The notes below the pieces were generated by a model that was given only the letters and a program-made list of their open reading frames with translations, searched no databases and had not been told where the DNA came from. A DNA stretch of 64,000 bases from Callaeas wilsoni (lineage: Eukaryota > Chordata > Aves > Passeriformes > Callaeidae), in the NCBI GenBank assembly GCA_013398955.1, contig VWPU01018795.1, positions 1-64,000 on the forward strand, read 5' to 3'. Shown here piece by piece: positions 1 to 32,700 of this stretch. Within the stretch, counting starts at the first letter, position 1. Every line of letters begins with the position of its first letter. A program made the translations under genes and the position numbers.

Positions 1-144
1 GGGCCGCCGCCGCCGCTGCCCCGCCGCTGCCTCTAGCACGGCCCGGCGCTCCCGGGGCTCCCCCCGGGGCGGCGGCGGCGGCATCTGCCCGCTTCCCAGG
101 GCGGGGCAGGCTGTGGGAACGGCACCTGCCAAACCAAACTTTCC

Positions 145-145
<1 letters not shown>

Positions 146-181
<36 letters not shown>
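146..181. repeat. (CT)n microsatellite
   Basis: About 18 uninterrupted CT dinucleotides, likely polymorphic, inside the presumed 3' UTR. Confidence 0.95.
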
Positions 182-183
<2 letters not shown>

Positions 184-731
184 ATGTGCACTTTGTCCAG
201 TTTTCCCAGATCTGTCACCACGGGGCTTTTGTGTGTGTGTCCCCCCCTTTCTCCGCTCCCCTCTTTGCCATCTGTCCCTTATGATTTATAGGCGGGAGGG
301 GGGTGCAAAGCGAGGGGGAAAAAAAAAAGTAAAGTGTTTTGTTAGGGGTCCAGGTTAGAAGTCATTGTATAATTTGTAGGCTTTGTGAGGGCTGAATGCA
401 AGCGTGGAAATTTAGGCTGAACTCTCTATCAAAAGGGAAAAAAAATCGGGAGGGGGGGAATGGGGAAGGATCTCCTCATACATTATTTATTTCGACCTTT
501 AGGGGACAAGGAACTCCCCCCTTCTTTCAGGAGATTAAAAATAAATCAACAGACTGAAAACCTCAACAGACACGGAACATTACAGCTATCAGCCACACAC
601 GTGTTCACATTTATTTATTATAAAGACAGATTTCATGGAAAATATGTATTTTTTTTGTATAATTTACAGAGTTTATTCTAGTATGTATTTACAGCTGAAG
701 AGCAAAGGGATTGTCCTTGTGATAAAATATA

Positions 732-737
732 AATAAA
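732..737 (+). promoter_or_regulatory. Candidate polyadenylation signal AATAAA
   Basis: A canonical AATAAA hexamer lies in an AT-rich stretch, followed within about 20 bases by more T-rich sequence. It would end the transcript proposed for bases 1-750. A lone hexamer is weak evidence; 3'-end reads would decide. Confidence 0.4.
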
Positions 738-750
738 AAGCTCTAATTTT

Positions 751-3700
751 CGTAACTCGGGGGTTGCTGCTTTTTCTGCTTTATGTGCCAGCGACTGGGA
801 ATTATGGGATTGGGCCTCCCCTTGGCTCTGGTGAAACCAAGATCCAGTGGGAGCCCATGTCACTGGGTCCACAGGCAACAGTTTCTTTGGGAAACAACAT
901 TAGAGGGAGAGAGAGAGAGAGAAAGAGAGAGGGAAGTTCAGTGGAAGTTTACTGATCATTTACCTTTGGCTCTCAGTACAGAAGATGCTGACAGCAAATG
1001 CAGGATGAATGGATGGATGAAGTTATCACACTTCAGGCTGATAGATTTCTCCAAGAAGGCCATAGGAAATAAATGTTATTGAGGAAAAAATGCAAGGGTT
1101 AAAAGAGGAAGAATTTCCTCTCTCTGAGGGTCAGATGAATTCCAAGTCGGAGGCAATTCCAGGCGGTTTGGTTCAGCATGCACAGCGCACAGCCAGGGAT
1201 GTCAGCATGGAGGGGGATGCTGGAGGCCGCCCAGGCCCTTCAATCATCGTCCCCGTGCTCCCGGGAGCACTTTGTGACTTCTGGGTACAAACACCTGGAA
1301 ATCATTAAAAACCAGCAGAGGCGCCTGAGTGTATTAATTAAATAAAATGCTCAGTACACGAATCCCGCCCGGTGCCCTCCAGATCCTGGGAGTGTGAAAC
1401 CCGGCCCTCGGAGCGACGTCCACGAAAGGAGGGCGGGGGGAAAAGAGAAAAAAAAGCCCAAAATGTGTGAAAAGAGAATTAGTGAAATTAGGTTAGGCCA
1501 ATAAACCGCGCGGGGGTCCCCCCGGCCCAGCAGCCTCGGGCGAGCAGTGCTATCTAGCCTGATCTATTGTTTCCCCCCCGGCAGGGGGGTTATTGTGTGA
1601 TAAATAATTCCCTAAAAAAAAAAAAAAAGTGGGAACATTTGCATAATCACTGCTTTGATGTGGCCAGCAAGATGAAGCTGTGTCCCCCCAAATCTGCCAC
1701 GGGCCAGGAGGAACAAAACAAGAGGGAGCCTTTCACGGCGCTGGCGGTGTGTGGGGCAGCCCGTCGGGAGCGGGTTTTTCACTCTCACTCGCTTTTAACG
1801 ACCCCTTTTAATGACTCAACTCCAGGAATGCCAAAAAGAAGCCGAGCGCCCTCCCCAGTCTTTTCTGGTCGGGCCTCATTGTCCTTCCTGGCTTCTCTCC
1901 GTCTTTTAAGAGGCACTGGAGTAGGTGCCTTCGGCTCTTCAAAAGGCCGGGATGGACGGGATGCACTTCTCTCTCGGTGCTGGAGCCACGCAGGAACAGC
2001 AGGGGCATCCCGGGTGGCTCAGCACCAGGATGCTCCCCGCAGCTGTCCTCAGGGAGGGACGCTGCTCCTTGCCAGGTGCGTCATCCTGGAGGGATTTCCC
2101 TTCATCCCAGGTACAGACCCTGTTGACAGGAGCGTTACCATCCTGCTGGAGCTGTGGCAACAAGAACCACCGTGGGAAAAAGCACACGAGGTGTCGGAGG
2201 ATGGAGGGGGGGTTGGAGAAGGGTTTGGGGTGGGAGCCACGCCAGCCAAACCTTCCCTGCTCCCTGGGGGAGGCTGGGCTTGCTCGGAGATGCCCTCAGA
2301 GGAGATGGGCCTGAGGGAGGCAAGGCTGGGAGGGGGAGGCAGGACCACGCTGGCAAAGGCTGAGTTGGAAAGGCTGGATTTATCACCTAACCCAGTCACC
2401 CTCACCCCGCTTTTCCGTTTGAATGTGGCCAAAAGCATTTATTTCCCTTTCTTCCCCCTTAATTCGAGTTTATTCCTCTCCTTCCTTTCTTTCATATATT
2501 TCCCTCTTTTCTCTCCGGCGAATGATTTTTGGAGGTGACGGGGAGTCCCCAGAGCCAACTGCAGCCAACCTGGAAGCGGATCAGAGATGCAAGATGGGCA
2601 AACACCTCCTTGGATGATGTGAGGAACCTGAGGGTGGTTTCCATGGCAGCCCCTTGGCCCACAACATGTGTTTATGATCCTTCTGTGTATTGTATTTTGG
2701 CATAAAAGCTCCTCTGCACCGGCAGGGCTGGAGGGGCAGCTCGAAGGCCCCCAGGGGGGTTTACAGCCCTCCTTGGCATAAGAATGGCCACGAGGAGCCA
2801 AACCAGCACCCCAAGGGCTGCCGCACGCTGCCTTTCATGGCAGGCATAAATCTGTCCATGTAGTGCCATCGTTAAAGAGCCCTCCCGACATGGCTCTCAG
2901 CTGGCTGGTGCATTTTAAACCCAGTTTTCCTAAAGCCTTACTCAGGTGCCTCAGGTTGGGCTTCCCCCTGGTCTTGTATTATGTGTGCATTTCGCCCATG
3001 TGGCCCCAAAACCCATTCCCCATGGGCAAAAAGGATCTCAATTATCTATTATACAGTCAATCCTCTGGCATAAACAGAAATCTCAGCGGGATCTTTTTTG
3101 TAACCCGATGTAGGTTGTTGTCTTGCTACAAGGCAAAATCTTGTGTTTTAAAGTCTAAGACAGACTCTTTTGCTCTGACGAGCTGATAGTGTAAGGATAT
3201 AAGGATATCCTGCCTTCTACCTACAATTCTGCAACAGCTGTGCAGATCCAGCAGAATTCTGGCAGCCTGCTCATCCCCGTGACCTCTCGTACTGAATTCA
3301 GATTAAGGAGAGGCAGAACTCTTGCTAGATTTAAAATCAAGCCTCTAAAAACTGATTGGAGCAAAAAAAAAAAAAAAAATCCTTGGAGCGTCACTTTGCA
3401 GCAGACGGGAGGGAACAGGGATGGTGCTGGCGCGGCTGTGACACACAGCCATCCCCTCTCCCTCGCCTCCCCTCCTCCTCCTTTTATTAAAAAGCAGAGA
3501 GACCGGCCCAAAGCTGATGGCGTATTTACCTTCATGAGTTTTTAAAAAAGTTAATTACCGCTCGGAGCAAGTTGGTCGGGCTGTCCTGAGCTGTCTTTTA
3601 TTAGTAGTCGCCTTCATTAATTTCCCTCGCTGGATTTGCTGCTAATAGCTGCCTGGTCCTGGGCAGCACAAAGCAGCATCTGTGCCATTGAGCAGAAAAG

Positions 3701-6700
3701 CGGGAGTCAGGCAAAGGGGGGCACTGAGGGGGCGACGCCGTTTGCAAATCAACCTCTATTAACGTGATGTCCTGCTCGGAGGGGACGGCAGCCCCGGTAG
3801 CCGGCACGGCAGTTTGGGCTGCGCTGAGCTGTTACCAAGGGAGGAAAGGCACCTGCTGCCTGCCGGGGGGATCCTGCCCTCATCCTGCTGTCCTGGGTGC
3901 TGACTGTGCTACCTGGGAAGTCCCTGGGATGCTGGACCCGCCTCTATGGACCTGTGCACCCACCTCGGTGCCGCCGATACTCCGGTCCTGCGGCAGTGTC
4001 CTGCATTAAACAAATTGTTAATAATTCCGTATGTTTGATGGAAGATACACTCTGCCTTAAGAACAGCTTGGCAGAGAAGTTTGGATTAGAGAATGGGATT
4101 AAGTTCTCTTTGGAGGGGGCAGCGGGCAGGCTGGGGGGGGCTGGAGGCACAGTGGGCTCACACAAGCTGGGGCAGCGGGCGGCTGCAGAGGCCAACAGCC
4201 CCATCTGCTCCCGCTCTGCCAGGGGAGAGGGGAGATGATTTCATCCAAGTGGAAGAAAGGAGGGTGGCGTGTGTCATTCCCTGGAGAGGGGTGAGAGCAG
4301 CGCGCTGCCGCCAGCTTCCCCGCAGAGCTGGGGGAGGCACCCGTGTGCCGGGGCTTCCCTCAAGGCGACAGGTGACAGCAGCAGGTACCAACACCTTGCT
4401 GCAAATATCCCGGTCCTTGTTAGTGGGAAGGAGATGCCGAGGAGGCTGCTGCTGCTGCTGCTGTGTTCTTCCAAGCAGAAGAGATTGGGCAGCACGGGCT
4501 GTGGTTCTGCGCTTGCTGACGTGAGGCTTTCCCCTCATTCCCCATGAATGGCTGTGTCTGGTGAAGGAGCTGTGCCTAAATCCAGCAGCTGGGCTCTGGG
4601 GGCAGCTGATGCCGGGTTTATGGCAGCAGGGCCGTGCTGCTTCGCGTGCAGGGGCTGCCTCACAGCTGGAGGGGTCACCCCGTGCCCGCTTTCCGCCAGC
4701 CGGAATGGCCCAGGATGCTGCGGCTCGGAGGGAGAGAGAGGGAGACAAGCTTGGCTCAGTCCTGTATTGTTGTGATAACTGAGGGGCTCCCTTCCCACTG
4801 CATCTTTTCTAAGAGAAACTCCCTGAAGTGCTCCACAGAGTCATTAGTTATTGGCAAACGAATGAGAAAATCGCTCTACCTGTTGTTCACAGGCTTTGGT
4901 TGCATCAGCTTGTTCCCTGGATATCAGATTTACTACCTGATGCACAAGCACGACACACGGCCAACGAGACTCTGCCTTTCACCAGGACACCTGCAGAAAG
5001 GGAAGGAGGAAAAACCTCTTTAAGCAAATACCCTCCCTGAAGGACAGGAAAGTGTGGCACCGCTTTGTCACGAGCGGGTCAGTTTTGTGCCTGACCTACA
5101 GCAGCACTTACACAGGAGTAAACTCAAGTCCTGGAGTTCAGGTGAGAAGAGAAAATGTTTCATGTTTCCTCAAGCTTGATGTCCCTGCAGTTCACATTTC
5201 ACTGTCCCAGCATGACACAGTTCCACTCATTTTGTAGAGACTGGCCTTCAGGGGTTATACCGAGTACTTAGGTAGGAATTTGGAGAGTGTTACAATTAAT
5301 CAAGCCCAAGAAGCATCTTGGTAGCAAGTTAATACAAAGAAATGAATCTCCAATAAAAACTTCAAATTTCTAATTAAAAAAGGAAAAAGTATTCCCGATG
5401 TCTCAGTTAGTTCAAATTACTTTATTCTGAAACCAGAGGAAGTAACAGCAATTTTTTTTTGTCAGTAGCTCTAAGATGAAATTTACAGCCAAAATATTAA
5501 ATTCTCCATCCTCAGCATCAACTATTTATTTCTTCAATAATCCCCTATTTATACCACAAATATGAACCAGTAATTTAAATTCTGTGTGCTTGGAGCCATG
5601 AGGTTCCTTCTTCAGCCGATGAGATTATAAATCCATGATTTCCAGTATCCAAGCCTCGGATGAAGACAGAGTGCCTGATACATCTGAAATTGTGCCCAAT
5701 CCTGTAAAAGACCAGTAGAATATGTTTCCCTGTCTGTTGTAACAGGGAACTGGACAAGCTGCTCCTTGATCCTAACTTTTACCTGTGAGTAGCCATAACT
5801 TTGGCTGAAGTGGCAAAATGTCTGCTAAAACCAATATAAGAAATGAGCTGCTAGGTGGAAATACTAGGAAGAAAGCAAAATATTAAAATTTCACAGAGAT
5901 GGATTTATTCAGAAGCACATCTAAATAAATTTTCTTTTTCTCTCTTGGAGCAGGAAGGAGCTGGAAAAGGCATGACTGGTCAGGGGTCCCAAAACTGTGT
6001 GTGCTGTCAGAGCAGACACGGCGGGGCCGGCTGCTGGCAGCGTATTAGGACACTTTGTTGTGCAGAGATTGTCCGGGAGGTTTTGTTTCGGTTTTAATTG
6101 TCTCTACAGAGCAGGGAAAGCTTCTGCAGAGAAGCTTTAACACAGCATCTCTGCCGCCCATTAATTCCCGGGATCTTGCTAACTAGCTTTGTTTGCCCTC
6201 CGGAGCCCTGCGCTCGCTGGCCGCTGGCCGGAGCACGGAGCTATGTGAGCGCGGCGTTTGTCACTTAGTTAAAGCCAGCATTTCCCCACTGCCGAGGACA
6301 AGGCCGGCCTTTATTGGCTGCACAACAAGATAACGGGCTTAATCTTCCCAGTAACACGTGAGTTTTCATGTATCACTTTAATCTGCGAGACACTGGGGCC
6401 GAGTGTCCCGTCACATGCCGATTTCACTGTTGTGTGAGCCGGCAACTGCCCAGCTCAATGATGGATTGTTTGCTGGCTCTTAACAACAGGCAAGATGGTG
6501 AATGCCCCGGGGTGACAGACAGTGTGCAATGGGAATGGCCGCAAATCTGATGGCCCGGTTCAAGTTCACCTGACAAAGCTGGAGCAGTCTGCGAGCTGCG
6601 CTCGGGAAAGGATTATTCACACTGGCATTATATTTTTGAATGCATTTTTCTCCCCGCGCAGCTGCGCAGCTCCCCAGGACTGAAGGTTTATGCACCATAA

Positions 6701-7152
6701 TAAAGAGATTTAATTTTTTTTTCTCTTCCTTCTCCCTCTTTACACCTAGTTCTAATCAGTCGGCCCAGGGATAGGGCATCTTTCCAAACAACTCAGCACA
6801 AACATCACCTAGAAAACAACAGCATTGCTAAAACGAGGGGACAAAAGCCTAAAAATCTCTGCTGGCTGCAGAAACAAAAGGGGATGGTTTTGTTAAAGCC
6901 AAGTCTGTTGGGGACCCATCTTTTTGTGGAACTTTGATGCTGTGTTCCCTTTCTCATCGAGGAAATCTCCCCGAAGAAATGATCCCAGCCTTTGCGCTCG
7001 GGGGCAGCGGGACATCGGGGCTTTGGGGGGGAAGAGGAGAATGGGAAATGAAGGCAGCTTTTCGTTGCCTTGCTGGACAACCCGCTCCCAAAGTTGTGTA
7101 GGATAAAGCAGTCCAGCTCCTGGGTCATTCTGTGGGACTGACCTGTGCCAGT
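751..7152. other. Intergenic interval between the presumed NEUROG2 3' end and ALPK1 3' end
   Basis: No exon I can support lies here; the long open frames (for example 1567-2538 on plus and 4158-4748 on minus) lack similarity to known families and are rich in Pro, Gly, Arg and Ser, as expected of GC-rich noncoding DNA. Several sub-blocks mix TAAT/ATTA cores with GC-rich sequence (about 1320-1610, 3540-3660 and 6100-6370) and resemble conserved enhancers, which is inference only. The part next to 7152 must contain the ALPK1 3' UTR. Minus-strand polyadenylation-like hexamers are at 6709-6714 (ATTAAA) and 6310-6315 (AATAAA), so the exact end is unresolved. Confidence 0.6.
904..931. repeat. (GA)n imperfect microsatellite
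   Basis: A GA-dinucleotide tract with one AAA interruption. Confidence 0.9.
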
Positions 7153-26719
<19,567 letters not shown>

Positions 26720-29700
26720 GAGGCCCGATCGCACTCGCCTGTGAATTGGGTGTCCCCGGGTGCACGGTGATCAATTACTTAGCAGAAGACACGGGGTCCA
26801 AATGAAAAGGATCCCTTCAAGGCTGAGGTACCTGGCGAACAAAGGAGGGGGAAAATGATTAACTAAAGTATCATCAATTATCTGAAAGGCTCAAGCAGGG
26901 GGAAATAATAGGGGAAATACATGAAAATACATGACAGCCTCGGAGGACTTCATTAGAGGAGTGTGTGAAATCACCGCAGGGTCCCGGTGACAGTGTGTGA
27001 CAGGACAGGCTCATCAGCTGAGCCATGACATCCCGAGCAGGGAAGTGACTGTCGGGGCTGTGCCGAAGCCCTTTGCACCTGGGAGGCTCGGGCTGTCACA
27101 CACAGTCATCCGCGACTGAACGGCAGAGCGGAGGATGCCGTGTGCATTCCCCAGACCACGGAGACCCTCTCTTTTACCCTAGGATGCCATCCCGTGTGTG
27201 AACGTTCTCCATGTACATCCCCTCCAGGTGCTTAGGACATTGGCAGTGGTGATGCAGGAAACCCCCACCATTTCCATGACAGGTATCTGGCTCAGCACCT
27301 GCCAGAACACTCAGGCAGCTTTCAAAAATTAGGCACAAGATAAATATTTTGAGTTTGGTTTTTTTCCCCCACCGGTTTGATGATGGTTTCACTTAGAAAA
27401 CTGTTCCTGCAGTTTGAAGCAATAGAGTCAGGAGCAGCCTCAGTGAAAACATATCTAAAATTGGGGAAACACTACGGCTGTGAAGGAGGAAGGGGAGTGC
27501 AAAGGAACACACACACAGGCACAGTTTGCTGTGCTGACTGGAAACCACTCACATTTCAGCTGCTACGTTTCCCGGCAGTTTTTTCCCTTTCTGCTGTGGC
27601 TCTGGGATCGCTGGATCCTGGAGCTGGTGGCAGATAGGCTGTGCTCTCAACGGCACTGAGCAGGAGCAAGCTGCCAGACTGAAAAGCAGAGGGCAAAAGA
27701 GATGCACTCATGCGAAAGCAGAGAGGATCAGAGAGCCTGCCGTGGAAGGGCAGGTGGAGCAGGGCAAAAGATGGGATTCATCAGCAAAGAGCCTGGAGGC
27801 AGGAGCTACTCAGTGGGGCTCTGACTGACTGCAGGCAAATGTCACATAAAGGAGAAATTTAAGAAGTAGCTGTAAAAGGGAGACCAAGGGAAGGAGCACA
27901 AGCACATAAGAGAAGCTGGCGAGCAAGTAAAAGATCAGCCAGAGGCAGAGTCATGGATAAAAGCAGAAGGAAAACCTAAGAAAGTGTTGCCCATCTTTTT
28001 AGCCCCGAGTAGGAGCTACCGGGGCCACCCTCTGCAGGGTTTGAGCCAGCTGAGCATAGCTGGGTGCTGGGATCACATCCCTGCGGATGCAACAGGCACC
28101 GGGCCCATTTAGGGACTCCCATCAGGAGCAGAAGGAGACAGGGCTGAGGACACAGCTACAGCATGGTCTGAAGTCCACCCAGGAGATGGGGCTGAACTAC
28201 CTGTCGCTGACAAACAGGAGTCCAAAAAAAGGACACAACAATGGCATTTGCTCATGGCGCAAGGTCCAAGTCCACATCCACCTCGTTCACAAAGGTCCCC
28301 TCTCCCTAAGGACCTCCTGGTCAGCAGGGACAGACCTCTGAACCTGGGGACAACAGCCAGAAAGCAGAGTCCTCTGCTCCCACCCTGCCAGGTCTAGACA
28401 AGCTGATCCAGTCGCTGGGTATCCATCAGGGGACAGAAAAACATAGTCACACTAAACACACCTATGCCAGTGTTGCTTGCTCTGTTAACTGCACTGACAT
28501 CTGCTAATTGATTTATCTGATTACTCAGCCCTGTGGGAAGGAGTGTGCCGCTGTCCCAGGAGTACCTCCCAGGTTGGGATGAAGCGTCCCTGCCATCTGG
28601 CCCGGACTCCATTCCTTTGTGTAATTGATTTCTCAAAAATCTCATTTTCCAGGGAGCCCACTCGAGTGACTACCAAGCACATATACACCTGCCTCGGATC
28701 TGCTGTGGACAGTAGTCCTGGGAACTGGGACCTGGGAACTGCTTCAGGAGCGTGCAGAAGCACGTTGGAGAAGGCCTGTGCTCAGCTGCCACCTCGCAGC
28801 CTGTAAATAAATGCTCATAAGCACACTTTGCCGTGAAGATGCACTAAAGCAAGCAAACGCTGGGGTATTTCCCTTTACAAATAATAGCGTGGCACCAGGA
28901 GCATCCAAGGGAGCTCATGGACGTGCTCCACTTCTCTGTGTTGCAGCCCAGAGCCAAAATCAGACTTTTAAGCCCAGCTCTCGTTGGGTCTTTACTGCAG
29001 GCAGAAGGGCCCCGTGGCTTTGTGAGCCACACAAGCTGCTACTCTCACAAAGAGCTGCCGGGGCTTAGCAGGGAAGCTCAAATCAGTGTGGAAGTACAGC
29101 ACTTGGCTTCCTTGGATTGGGAGGATTTAACTCACCGGGAAACTGCCAGGTCTGTAACAGTGATCTATGAACGTCAGCAAGCAAGGGATTTTTCTTCAAG
29201 TGCATTTTTCCAAAGAACTGAATAAACAGCAAGGACACGGAGCAATAAAATAATGATTTACAGCAGCAGCAACACCAAAGTGCTGGAACCATAGAGAAAA
29301 GTGCAATAAACTGTACATTAGTACTCAGAAGGTAGAGAGTCTTTTGAGACCCATCACTGGGGACAACGACTCGCATCATAAAATCAGCTTAAAATGCACC
29401 ACAGAGCTTTAAACCACATCAGCATCCTTTACACAGATGCCACTTTGTAAGTTGTGTTTTGTGACAGCTGTGGCGTTGAGTGACAGCTGGGAGGGGGAAA
29501 TAACCAGGCAAGCAGCTTTCCTGGGGAAACACAGGACCCGAGCCTAAAGCCCAAGAGCAGAACAGCAAAAACTTCTGGAGGCCTTTAGAACCCTCTCAAT
29601 GGTTACTAATCAGCTTTCTTGAAGTTCCCTTAAATCTTAACAAGCGGTACTTTAAGGAGATGGTTTTGAAGTGGTAAAAATTCTAGTTTGACATGCTGCG

Positions 29701-32700
29701 AAACTGCCTGGGCAAAAATGTTTTCTAAGCATGCACTTCAAAGTGCTCTTTGAAATAATACATACGAAAACCAAATTTGCATCAGATTGAGGATTTAAGC
29801 ATTCATTGGTGGCAGGAAAGCTCTTTTACTGCAGTTTTAGGCAAAACCAGCTTTTAAACGCTGAATGTAATCATTAGACACTTTAAAACGGAAATTATGA
29901 GGAAAAAAAAAATCTGTGCCATTTCTGGTTGGAGCCTGGATTAAAATAACTCCTCGCATCAAATATGATGAAAAAAATATTACAAAGGTCTCAGGGGATG
30001 AGCAAATACATTTCTGTGGTTGCCCTCTAATTGGAGCTGGGGTTCAGAACAAGAGGGATGGAGGGAAGAATTGGGTGGGCTACGGAGAAATGATCTCTTT
30101 AATAAGAAATGGGCCATACTGTGACATTTCAGAGCCCTTGGGCTAGAAGACCAAAAGATCTGTCAAGAGAAAGGAATTTTAAGTTCTGCCATGGATGGAA
30201 GGAAGCCTGGGAGTCAATCTAGCCAGTTTAAGACAGCAATTAGCTCTGGAGGCTTTAAGAAAAAGAAGATGTAATTGCCGCATTCAAACTTCAAATGCAG
30301 CAAGGATAACAAGCGCTGGTTTCTCAGACAACATCATTTGGGAAATTTTCCACAGCACTATGGTCCTGAAACACAAATTAGAGATCGCCAGACCTTTTCT
30401 CTCTGAAAATACATTATCCTAATTTTCATCACATTCAGGGTACCCTCCAGTTCCAGGGAGACTAATGAAGAGGAAGCAAAGACCTGATGAGTTCCATGTG
30501 GAGACTACATTTATGGATTAATCCCAACAGGGAGCAAATAAACCTTATTCCCAGAGCTCTCGGTTGGGACTCGACACAATCAATCGAGGAATGGATAGTT
30601 ATTTATGACGGAGGCTGTTTTGACTTTCAAATAAACATTTTAATTATTTTAAGTGTTACACCGGAACTTAGAATGTGAGCCCTGTTTTCATTGCAGTGCC
30701 TTGCTCTCCTGTCTCCTAATCCCAAACCGCTCCGGTCATTATGACACCGTGCAAATGATACTGATTTGCACGCCTAAAACGTTTGAAAGGTAAAATCTGT
30801 GGACCAGGCAAACTAGAGAAGAGGAAGGAGGAAAAGGGAGGAGGATCCCTCTGAGCGGAGCCAGCATGAGGGAAAGGAACACTCTCAAACTACACTGAGC
30901 CCAAAGAAAAGGAGGTGCCCAACTCTGAAACCCTTTTGTAATCAAGTTGGCACATCCTGATGCATCTTTGTGCCCTGCTCTTCTCTGCCTGCTCCTACAA
31001 GCAATTTTAATAACCAAAGTACTTAGGAGTGTTTCTTTTCTAACAGCTCATTTTCAATTCAAGTACCTGCACCACTTGCACTGCTAGCTTTTCCCTCCAG
31101 CCTAATTTGGTGTACTGTGGCCCTTCCACTCAAGGCTTCCCTGAGGTTAATGAAGCCACACTCATTTTTAGGGAAGCTCTTTAGGCCGTTAGAGTCTCTT
31201 GCTAAATAAAGACAAGGGGTGAAATCACGACACAGAGGCAGTGTGAGGTCTGTTGTAGCTGTCGGAGTTGCGGTCTCACCTTCACTCCATATTATGGCAT
31301 TTCGTTTCCCTTTGCTTTCTGTAGGGAGACTGAAAAAACTGCAGAAGATTGTCCTTGGAGGAGCAATGGAACGTTTGGGCCGGTGTTTTTACCTGCAGCA
31401 GGTAAGAGGGAGCTTGCACGTCACACAGCACCCTCAGCTGCTTTCCCTCCTGTGGATTTGTGCACGAGCCTGCTGGAGTCCTTCCTGCCTCTCCTGTCAA
31501 AAGTAACAGGCTCAGCTTTATTTTTGGATGTGGCAGCTTGAGGGATTAAAAAATAAAGCAGGAAAAAAGAAAGAAAACATGCTCTTGATAACTTAGCAAA
31601 GGTTTCAATATGAGTTAATATCCTCTCCCACAGAAGGCAAATTCAGTTTCCCTGAATATTTCAGTGCACACATGCTTGTGTTTCCCTAGAGCATTTACCT
31701 TCCTTTGTGAAAAGATGGTTTTAAAAAAATAAATAGATTTGCTAGGGGCTTTATTTAGTTAGTTAGCTAGTTTACTTCTCTGGCTTAAAGATTAGATGTT
31801 TTCTTTTGGTAAAGCTGGCTATCCCAACTGGCTGTATTAAAATAAGGAAGAATCTCAATCAAAAAGCCTCTCCTAAGGCAAGCTTTCTTGTTAATATGCA
31901 CCAACATGAAAGGGTTTCTTTTCATCCTATACAACTACAGTGTGTGTAAATTGCAGGGGGCTCATTGGCATAAATCTTGGCTGTGACCTCTGAGGTAAAC
32001 TGGATTTACATTACTTTCTGACAAGAATTAAATGAAGGCCTTGTGGATATATGAACAGCCTTCTAGACTGCAACAGATGGGCATGAATGTGCTCCCTAGG
32101 CAAACTATCAGTGACATCTGTGTCCTCCAAATTCTGGTGGTCTCAGCCAATTAGCAGGCAAAAGGAAAGAAAAAAAAAGCCGGCCCCTGCACAGCTTCCC
32201 CAGCCAGAGCCGAAGCAGAAGTGCTTCTGTTTGGAAATGGGATCAAGAACAGCCTCCAGCAGCAAGGAGGTGCTTTGCTGGCTGCTATAATGTGGAGGTA
32301 ACACTGCAGGAAAAGCTGAAGTAATTAGGTAGAACAGATATTAATATTAATACAGGACAAATCCCAGCCTCACCTAAGCCTGTGTGGGGCTAGGATAATG
32401 GGATACCACCGTGCATTTACACTGCTATAGTCAAGGATGGAGTTTTGTGGATCCTAAAAAGCAGAGGAGGGGTGAAAGTGAAGCCCAGTGCCTGACACAG
32501 CTAAGGCAGGACAAGCCCCGCTCTTGATTCACATTCAAACCCCCACCACATTCCTCTCGCCCTCCAGAAGTAGTCAAAGTTGGAAGGGACCCATAAGGAG
32601 TCCCAAATCCATCTCCAAGCATCCCTCCTCGGGTGGATGGGGTCTGGGAAGCAACATACTCGACAGCCACTGCACCTGCCTGCTCCAAAGCTCAGCGCTC

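Larger units (their letters stand above)
1..750 (+). other. Probable 3' UTR of an upstream plus-strand gene (NEUROG2 by synteny)
   Basis: The segment begins GC-rich, passes a CT microsatellite, then becomes AT-rich with short runs typical of a vertebrate 3' UTR, and ends with an AATAAA polyadenylation signal at 732-737 shortly before a change in composition. No open frame ending in a NEUROG2-like C-terminus is visible, so any coding sequence must lie left of the window. The NEUROG2 label is inference only: in human the gene beyond the 3' end of ALPK1 is NEUROG2, transcribed convergently, which fits a plus-strand UTR here. It could equally be another transcript. Confidence 0.4.

Noticed and set aside
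1..110. C-terminal coding end of NEUROG2
   Set aside because: No frame shows a NEUROG2-like C-terminus; the alanine-, proline- and glycine-rich frames are produced by GC-rich triplet runs.
1567..2538. 323-codon plus-strand open frame
   Set aside because: Low-complexity composition, no recognisable domain, no splice or promoter context; overlapping frames on both strands are also open, as happens in GC-rich noncoding DNA.
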